From Laspinema olomoucense D3b (GTDB lineage: Bacteria > Cyanobacteriota > Cyanobacteriia > Cyanobacteriales > Laspinemataceae): a DNA stretch of 56,916 nucleotides. Within the stretch, counting starts at the first letter, position 1. Each line of letters begins with the position of its first letter. The stretch lies in assembly GCF_025370785.1 (NCBI RefSeq), contig NZ_JAMXFA010000042.1, positions 1 to 56,916 of the forward strand, written 5' to 3'. Shown here one piece after another: positions 51,070-56,916 of this stretch. The translations under genes and the position numbers were made by a program. The notes under the pieces are model-generated. The model saw nothing but the letters and a program-made list of their open reading frames with translations, was not told the DNA's origin and ran no database searches.

Positions 51070-52506
51070 ATGGATGAAATTATTGCAATTTTAGAAGATG
51101 ACCCCGGGCGCATTCAGGCAATGGAAAAGCGTCTAAAAGAGTCATTTCCTAACTATTCGGCCATTTTTTTTAATAATGCCCCGGATATTATTGCCTGGTT
51201 AAAAAAACACCTGCATGAGTGCCTTTTGCTGAGTCTGGACCATGATTTGGGTCCGAGTTGGGAACGCAATGGCCAACTATTTGATCCAGGAATTGGTCGC
51301 GATGTAGTGGATTACCTCATCACCCAATTGCCCCAATTTCCAGTGATTCTCCATACCTCGAATAGTGATGCTGAAATTGGCATGGAAATGGCGTTGAAGG
51401 GTGCAAATTGGCACTGTGAAAGGGTCATCCCTTATCACTCCCTAGATGCAGTTGATTCTTGGGACTGGATTGATTCAGGTTGGGCCGATACGCTGAAACG
51501 GTTAATCCAATACAGGGCTAAAAATAGCTCCAATTGTAGTGAAGACCGCCTCAAAGAGAAGCCTCAGCAACGCGACCCGCAAACCGTTCCTTCATCGCGG
51601 ATGATTATTGTCTTAGATGATACTCCAGAAGCCCAAACTTTAATCAGCGATCGCCTCGGTGAAGTCTTTCCGGGTTGGTCCTGCGGGTTTTTCAAAAACT
51701 CTTTAGAATTAATGGCCTGGGTGTCGCGCAATACCCACCAATTTAACCGCCTGAGTCGAGCAAAAAGTATTGTGATATTAGATAATAATAAAAAGCGCAT
51801 TGACCTAATGCGCCATCACCTGGAACAGATGTTTCCCGATGAATATGTGTTATTTTTTGATAATGCTCCTGAGCTTCTATCTTGGCTAAAAGTTCATTTA
51901 CATAAATGCTTATTAATCAGCTTAGACTATAATTTAGGTCCGGCCTGGACCCGGCAAGAAGCCACTTTTGAACCCGGAAATGGGCGAGAAGTAGTTGATT
52001 ATTTGGCCACACAACCGCCCTTATGTCCGTTGATTTTTCATACCTCGAATAAAGAAGCAGAAATAGGGATGGAAATGGAATTAATAGACACCCATTGGAT
52101 TTTTGAACGGGTCACAGCTTCCCCGGATTTAAAATGGATTGAAAAAGCATGGTTGCCCCTGGTTAGGTTACTGTTAAAACCGCTGGACCATACCCAAATC
52201 AGTGCATCGGATATTCCCTCCACCCATGCCCGGTGGGAATTATTTAATCATTTTGCTTTAACCTTCAATGGATATCAATCCTGGGAGTCCGTGGAAAAAT
52301 GTGTGGAAATAGGGCAGCGCTGTGCAAAAGATTACCAAAGAAAGCAAATTCTGCCGGAATCATTCCAGGAACTTCGCACCGCCTTATTGATAGCTAGAAA
52401 TCGCTGGCGGCGGTGTAATATGGAACCCGATGAGGAAGGGATGAGTTACATTCAGGCGATCGCCCAACGCCTCCGTGACAAAGTGCGCGCCCAGCATCAA
52501 GAGTGA
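51070..52506 (+). CDS. Triplicated receiver-like (cREC-type) protein
   Basis: A 478-residue soluble protein with internal repeats. Copy one (1-150) has IAILEDDPGRIQAMEKRL, FNNAPDIIAWLKKHLHECLLLSLDHDLGPSW, and VVDYLITQ...VILHTSN. Copy three (about 235-385) has the same blocks (IVILDNNKKRIDLMRHHL, DNAPELLSWLKVHLHKCLLISLDYNLGPAW, VVDYLATQ...LIFHTSN). Copy two (about 175-230) is a partial one (IIVLDDTPEAQTLISDRL to WVSRN). The D-D, D-x-D and Thr/Ser-Asn patterns resemble receiver-type folds of the cyclic-phosphate-processing kind. Copy three has an asparagine pair (LDNN) where copies one and two have acidic pairs, so its phosphate site may be changed. A helical C-terminal domain (390-478) follows. 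Confidence 0.6.
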   Translation: MDEIIAILEDDPGRIQAMEKRLKESFPNYSAIFFNNAPDIIAWLKKHLHECLLLSLDHDLGPSWERNGQLFDPGIGRDVVDYLITQLPQFPVILHTSNSDAEIGMEMALKGANWHCERVIPYHSLDAVDSWDWIDSGWADTLKRLIQYRAKNSSNCSEDRLKEKPQQRDPQTVPSSRMIIVLDDTPEAQTLISDRLGEVFPGWSCGFFKNSLELMAWVSRNTHQFNRLSRAKSIVILDNNKKRIDLMRHHLEQMFPDEYVLFFDNAPELLSWLKVHLHKCLLISLDYNLGPAWTRQEATFEPGNGREVVDYLATQPPLCPLIFHTSNKEAEIGMEMELIDTHWIFERVTASPDLKWIEKAWLPLVRLLLKPLDHTQISASDIPSTHARWELFNHFALTFNGYQSWESVEKCVEIGQRCAKDYQRKQILPESFQELRTALLIARNRWRRCNMEPDEEGMSYIQAIAQRLRDKVRAQHQE

Positions 52507-52858
52507 GGGGGAAGCAAACCGGAAAATTTAGCCCCGATTGGGGAATCAACTCCGCAGACTTGCTACCCCATGTGAACCTGGAATTCCCCAGTTTTGTTAT
52601 CCCCAGCAGGACTTACACAGCTTTTAAGAAGCTCACCCTAAACCCAAAAGCGATTCGCTTTTGATGCTTCTAAATTTAGGGTTCGACGGTAGAGATTCCC
52701 TAAGTTCTGGCCCTCTCAAAAGTCCCTAGAGGAATCGCTCCTTAATTTCATAAAATTTCTTAAACTGGGGATAGGCGGAAGGCTGCCAATCTTAAGATTT
52801 GATTAAAAAAGCAGCCTTGAAGAGGATCTAGCTCCACAATAGAAGGTTATAGGGAATT
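52507..52858. other. Intergenic region with nested hairpin
   Basis: Contains a two-level hairpin: outer arms ACCCTAAA (52635-52642) and TTTAGGGT (52675-52682), and inner arms AAAAGCG (52646-52652) and CGCTTTT (52656-52662). It likely ends transcription of the preceding gene on either strand. Downstream is AT-rich and leads to the kinase at 52859. No gene was found. Confidence 0.5.
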
Positions 52859-54430
52859 ATGGCGTCCCCATCTAAAGTAAAAGCATATCTGGCTCATTGG
52901 CTGCAATTAGGCAAAACTGTCTTGATGAGAAACGGAGGGCTAGACCGCAAGCCGAAACAAACCATTGCAGGCGAGTCCTACAGTCCGGAGTTTGAACAAT
53001 TATGGTTCGAGGTGCAAGCGCCAGAGTCCGGGCATTGTTATCTAGCCGGAACTGAGGAAACCGTCGCCGAGCTCATGAGTTCCGAATGGGAAATTGTGGA
53101 TTGCCCTCGATGTTCCATGCCCCACCCCCTAAGAACGAGAGGAATGCCCCCCATGTCCTGTCCTTGTAACGACCTGCCGAACTGGCCGAATCAGGACATT
53201 CCCGCACCGCGATCGCCCGTGAGCAATCGGAACGAACTCCAAACCATTCGCGATCGCCTTGAGCACATGGCACTCAGAGCAGATTTGTATGCCTCCACTA
53301 TTGGCACCCAACCAGCGGATTACCCCCCCCCGGATCAAGCCCTAGCCTGGTTGCGCCATCAGAACGAATTAATCTTAAACTCTGCCGGAGAAGGAATTTG
53401 TGGATTAGATGAGCAGATGAAGCTCACCTTCTTAAATCCCGCTGCCGAGAGAATGTTGGGTTATGGACCCGCAGAGGCGATCGGTAATTCGGTCCAAATC
53501 CTGCTCAGAATGACCCATACTCCTAACCCCTCCAATCTCGAAGGGGAATTTCCCATTGATGAGACCCTCAAACAAGGTAGCGTCAAATTTATTACTGATG
53601 GTGTCTTTTGGCGGAAAGACGGCACCTGTTTTCCCGTAGAATATATCAGCGCCCCCCTGCGGCAAAAAGGGGAAATTGTCGGGGTTGTCTTAACCTTCAA
53701 AGACATCACCGAGCGGATTGAAATCGAACGGATGAAAGATGAATTTATCTCCATCGTCAGCCATGAACTTCGCACCCCACTCACCTCAATTCGGGGTTCC
53801 CTGGGACTTTTAGCCAGTGGAGTTCTGGTGAATCAACCCGAAAAATCCCAACGAATGCTCACCATTGCCTTAGAGAACTCCGATCGCCTCTTGCGTCTGC
53901 TTAACGACATTCTGGATATGGAACGCATGGCTTCGGGAAAAGTAGCGATCGTCAAACAGCCTTGTCATGCCGGAGAGCTCATGCAACGCGGGACAGATTC
54001 CATACAGGCCCTAGCTGAAGAGGCATCGGTTTCCATTGTAGTTGAGCCAGCAGAGGTCATTTTATGGGCCGATGCCGATCGCCTAATCCAGGTATTTACC
54101 AATCTCCTGAGCAATGCCATCAAATTTTCCACTCCAGGGTCCCGCGTCTGGGTGACGGCATCCAGGCAATCCACCCATATCCTCTTCCAAGTCAAAGATT
54201 GTGGACGCGGCATTCCCCCGGAACGGTTAGAAAAGATTTTCGAGCGCTTTCAACAAGTTGATAGTTCCGACTCCCGCGCTCATGGAGGGACCGGCTTAGG
54301 TCTAGCCATTTGTGAAAAAATTGTTCAACAGCATGGCGGGCGGATTTGGGCCGAAAGTACCCTGGGTCAAGGGAGTACATTTTCATTTACCATCCAGCTA
54401 CCCGAGCCTACCCCTCAGACGGATGACTAA
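52859..54430 (+). CDS. PAS sensor histidine kinase with cysteine-rich N-terminus
   Basis: A 523-residue soluble kinase. The N-terminal 110 residues are unusual: a segment EIVDCPRCSMPHPLRTRGMPPMSCPCNDL holds a Cys-x-x-Cys and a Cys-x-Cys, suggesting a metal or redox-sensitive site. A PAS domain spans about 165-285, followed by SHELRTPLTSIRG with the histidine at about 302, then LLSNAIKFSTPG, KDCGRGI and GTGLGLAIC. There is no receiver and no membrane helix. It has its own leader region and is followed by psbY on the opposite strand. Confidence 0.9.
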   Translation: MASPSKVKAYLAHWLQLGKTVLMRNGGLDRKPKQTIAGESYSPEFEQLWFEVQAPESGHCYLAGTEETVAELMSSEWEIVDCPRCSMPHPLRTRGMPPMSCPCNDLPNWPNQDIPAPRSPVSNRNELQTIRDRLEHMALRADLYASTIGTQPADYPPPDQALAWLRHQNELILNSAGEGICGLDEQMKLTFLNPAAERMLGYGPAEAIGNSVQILLRMTHTPNPSNLEGEFPIDETLKQGSVKFITDGVFWRKDGTCFPVEYISAPLRQKGEIVGVVLTFKDITERIEIERMKDEFISIVSHELRTPLTSIRGSLGLLASGVLVNQPEKSQRMLTIALENSDRLLRLLNDILDMERMASGKVAIVKQPCHAGELMQRGTDSIQALAEEASVSIVVEPAEVILWADADRLIQVFTNLLSNAIKFSTPGSRVWVTASRQSTHILFQVKDCGRGIPPERLEKIFERFQQVDSSDSRAHGGTGLGLAICEKIVQQHGGRIWAESTLGQGSTFSFTIQLPEPTPQTDD

Positions 54431-54656
54431 GGCGATCGCCCCAAGAAAAAAGCCCCCAAACCTTAGCTCAGTGGCCTGGGTTCAGGTGCTTTTAGATTAG
54501 TTTTGTGTTTGCGTTTGCGTGATTGGCAGTCCAAGCTGCTGGGTCGAAATGACCCCTGAACCCCTCTTCAAGTTCCAGAAGGACTCCTGCAAGCTCAAGC
54601 GAAAAAACGACTCCGCAAGAGGGAAGAATCCACCGCTGGTCCCCAGGTGCAACGGA

Positions 54657-54782
54657 TTAGGCTTGTTTGTTCAAAAAGTTTTGGATCTGGGCGATCGCCA
54701 CTTTAGCAACATTGAACAGCGCCCAACTTCCAGCAGCAATGATTGGGAACAGAACAACAAGTATGCGCCAGTCAAAATCCAT
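54657..54782 (-). CDS. psbY: Photosystem II protein Y
   Basis: A 41-residue gene. The product begins [20 protein letters not shown] and has the layout of PsbY: a short D-W-R N-terminus, one membrane helix, then a conserved tail with AQIQNFLNK. PsbY is a minor subunit of photosystem II on the thylakoid membrane. It lies alone between two genes on either strand, so it has its own transcript. The match to psbY is by recognised pattern and size. Confidence 0.88.
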   Translation of the reverse strand: MDFDWRILVVLFPIIAAGSWALFNVAKVAIAQIQNFLNKQA

Positions 54783-54943
54783 AGTGAATTCCCCTTTTCT
54801 TTAAATTCTTAACTTATTTTCCGAGTTCTACTGATATTTTGCAATCAATTGGCTCACTTGAACAGCCCTTTTCCCCGATTCTGCTCAAATTAGCCCAGGA
54901 AACCCTCAGACCCCTTAAAACTCCGGGATGGGCTCGGGTCCAT
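54783..54943 (-). promoter_or_regulatory. Upstream region of psbY
   Basis: AT-rich bases with TTAAATTCTTAACTTATTTTCC on the given strand, likely to include the psbY promoter read from the opposite strand. A GGGG AAT just before the ATG on the minus strand could be the ribosome site. Individual promoter boxes were not fixed. Confidence 0.35.
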
Positions 54944-55110
54944 AGAGGTTAGAAACCCGCTTTCTTTACCACAATGCTGATAAATAGCCACCCATTCCGT
55001 CAGAAACCCGGTTTCGGGTCCTCTGGGGACAGCAGAGGTTAGAAACCGGGTTTCTTTCCCAAAATGCTGATAAATAGCCACCCATTCCGTCAGAAACCCG
55101 GTTTCTGGTC
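54944..55110. repeat. Two tandem copies of the palindromic element, period 90 bp
   Basis: Copy one starts at 54944 and copy two at 55034, exactly 90 bp apart, with nearly identical cores (TGCTGATAAATAGCCACCC). In each, arms AGAAACC(C/G)GSTTTCT face each other about 36 bases apart (54951-54965 with 55002-55015; 55041-55055 with 55092-55106). This is the best-preserved pair of the dispersed family in the window. Confidence 0.92.
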
Positions 55111-55128
55111 CTTAACTGTACCAGCCTC

Positions 55129-55719
55129 CTAGCTAAAGCCTAGGTCCGTCCCCTTACCCCCATGAACCAGCGCCAACTTCTCATAGCGCCTTGCGTGTTC
55201 AATCAATTCAGCCGCTTCCGCTTCCGAAACCGTACGCAAGGGTTTAGCCGGAATGCCCACCACCAGGGTATAAGGCGGAACATCCTTCGTCACGACTGCC
55301 CCAGCCCCGATTGTACTCCCGGTTCCCACTCGCACCCCATCCATCACCACCGCACCAATCCCGACCAAACAGCCGCGTTCAATATAGGCCCCATGTACTA
55401 CCGCTCGATGGCCCACCGTCACAAACTCTTCTAAAACCGTCAGCTTTCCGGGGTCGCCATGTAAAACCGCCCCATCTTGAATATTGCTACTCGCACCTAT
55501 GATAATTTTTTCCACATCAGCGCGCACCACCGCCCCATACCAGATACTCGCCCCGGGACCCACCTCCACCCAGCCCATCACCGTCGCATTCGGAGCAACA
55601 AAAGCCGCAGCAGACAGATCCGGCACCGGCCAATAATTCGAGGAAACCCCGAGAGGTTGATTGAAATTTGTCACAATTGAGCTTGCCTTATTTAAGGAAT
55701 CGCCATAAATTGTAAGCAA
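55129..55719 (-). CDS. Gamma carbonic anhydrase-like hexapeptide protein
   Basis: A 196-residue left-handed beta-helix protein built from hexapeptide turns (VGPGASIWYGAVVRAD, VGIGAVVMDGVRVG, IGAGAVVTKDV). Zinc-binding positions are kept: a histidine in DGAVLHGDPG, and two in VGHRAVVHG. The family includes carboxysomal CcmM-like and ferripyochelin-binding/YrdA proteins, and many members lack measurable anhydrase activity. The first 25 residues do not fit the helix; a GTG about 15 codons inside the frame may be the true start. Length is typical. It is divergent from the zinc-motif gene at 55795. Confidence 0.85.
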   Translation of the reverse strand: MLTIYGDSLNKASSIVTNFNQPLGVSSNYWPVPDLSAAAFVAPNATVMGWVEVGPGASIWYGAVVRADVEKIIIGASSNIQDGAVLHGDPGKLTVLEEFVTVGHRAVVHGAYIERGCLVGIGAVVMDGVRVGTGSTIGAGAVVTKDVPPYTLVVGIPAKPLRTVSEAEAAELIEHARRYEKLALVHGGKGTDLGFS

Positions 55720-55794
55720 TACCCAGGTCTCCCTCGCTATAATAAAGCCAAAATCCCTGGCGCACCTATCCCAAGCAAGTTGGCCCCCAATAGC

Positions 55795-56304
55795 ATGATC
55801 AATTTAGCTTCGCAGTATCCTATCTTCGGCCCAGAGATTCAGTGTCCCCACTGTCGTCAGACAATTCCCGCACTGACTCTGACGGATACTTATTTGTGTC
55901 AGCGTCATGGTGCATTTGAGGCCAACCCCACTACCGGAGAACTGATTCACCTCCAGTCTGGACGGCATTGGCGTCAGTGGAATAAGGAGTGGTATCGGCA
56001 ACATACCCATCCCGATGGGATTCGCTTTGAAATCCATGAAGCCCTCGATCGCCTCTATACCCAAGGTTATCGGGCAACGCAAGTGATTATTGCCCAACGC
56101 TATCAGAACCTAATCGGTTCCTACCTCGAACGCAGTTCTCCTTGGCGGGGTCAGCCGGATTCAGCCAAACTGCGACTCTATGGGTTACCTGTGGAATTCA
56201 GTCCCGAGGCGGCGGTGGAACCCTGTTGGGAAGTGATTAATTTTGAGCTGGAAAAAGAACCCGGGGTTCCCATCCGCTATCCTTATTTCCGATTGTTTGA
56301 GTAA
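55795..56304 (+). CDS. Cyanobacterial conserved protein (TIGR02652-like) with zinc motif
   Basis: A 169-residue protein. It opens with YPIFGPEIQCPHCRQTIPALTLTDTYLCQRHGAFEANPTTGELIHL, a Cys-x-x-Cys with a later Cys-x-x-His that probably bind one zinc ion. Next are SGRHWRQWNKEWYRQHTHPDGIRFEIHEALDRLYTQGYRATQVIIA and an aromatic C-terminal part (PYFRLFE). I recognise it as a cyanobacteria-restricted family without known function. ATG at 55795 is a better start than the TTG at 55780. The VOC gene follows in 20 bp, so they are likely co-transcribed. Confidence 0.78.
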   Translation: MINLASQYPIFGPEIQCPHCRQTIPALTLTDTYLCQRHGAFEANPTTGELIHLQSGRHWRQWNKEWYRQHTHPDGIRFEIHEALDRLYTQGYRATQVIIAQRYQNLIGSYLERSSPWRGQPDSAKLRLYGLPVEFSPEAAVEPCWEVINFELEKEPGVPIRYPYFRLFE

Positions 56305-56324
56305 CTCCATCTAAGGCAGGGAAG

Positions 56325-56916
<592 letters not shown>

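Noticed and set aside
54944-55110. CRISPR-like two-repeat array before the carbonic anhydrase gene
   Set aside because: The whole 90-bp unit is repeated, including the part between arms, so there are no unique spacers; no cas genes are present.

Overview
The window is cyanobacterial chromosome. It carries ndhO (NDH-1 complex) and psbY (photosystem II), and a Cph1-type phytochrome. It has several very large PAS/GAF histidine kinases, a GUN4-domain protein, and the octamer GCGATCGC (HIP1) inside almost every gene. The mid-range GC content, the inventory of giant multi-domain sensor kinases and the dispersed palindromes suggest a filamentous Oscillatoria-like lineage, but that genus-level guess is inference.

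Layout. 1-4.8 kb: ndhO, a lactate/malate dehydrogenase, an orphan AAA ATPase and a small membrane protein. 5.1-13.8 kb: a four-PAS/GAF histidine kinase and a giant Ser/Thr kinase-ATPase-GAF-histidine kinase. 13.8-14.8 kb: a diadenosine tetraphosphate phosphorylase-like gene on the minus strand. 15-34.4 kb: a DNA phosphorothioation (Dnd) island. 34.5-56.8 kb: mostly core and signalling genes. These are an M15-like protein, fused pyrF-pyrE, a phytochrome, a hybrid kinase, a Pro/Thr-rich surface protein, priA, a GUN4-domain protein, a GNAT acetyltransferase, a triplicated receiver-like protein, another histidine kinase, psbY, a gamma carbonic anhydrase-like protein, a zinc-motif cyanobacterial protein and a VOC protein. 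C-rich or G-rich 9-bp minisatellites lie at both window edges.

The Dnd island is the most interesting part. The modification arm is dndC (sulfurtransferase, ATP pyrophosphatase fold), dndD (Rad50/SMC-like ATPase) and dndE, with no dndA, so a housekeeping cysteine desulfurase must supply sulfur. Three different DGQHR-motif (DndB-like) proteins lie in alternating orientations beside them. Instead of DndFGH, there is a compact operon at 14967-18796: an SF2 helicase of the dnd-linked restriction family, a 97-residue protein, and a second Rad50/DndD-like ATPase whose start overlaps it by 4 bp. Further members are a dnd-associated small protein, a tandemly duplicated putative methyltransferase whose first copy has lost its SAM-binding loop, and two PD-(D/E)XK-like proteins (DUF4351 and Uma2). 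A secreted protein and a DUF1499 lipid/thylakoid-type protein sit among them as apparent passengers. My reading is modification by DndCDE, control by several DGQHR proteins, and restriction or sensing by the helicase/small protein/Rad50-like trio. That last role is a hypothesis from gene order.

Several dispersed repeat families punctuate the island, including two 94-bp direct repeats flanking the DUF4351 gene and a 42-bp element flanking the dndE-methyltransferase-Uma2 block. They suggest modular assembly by recombination.
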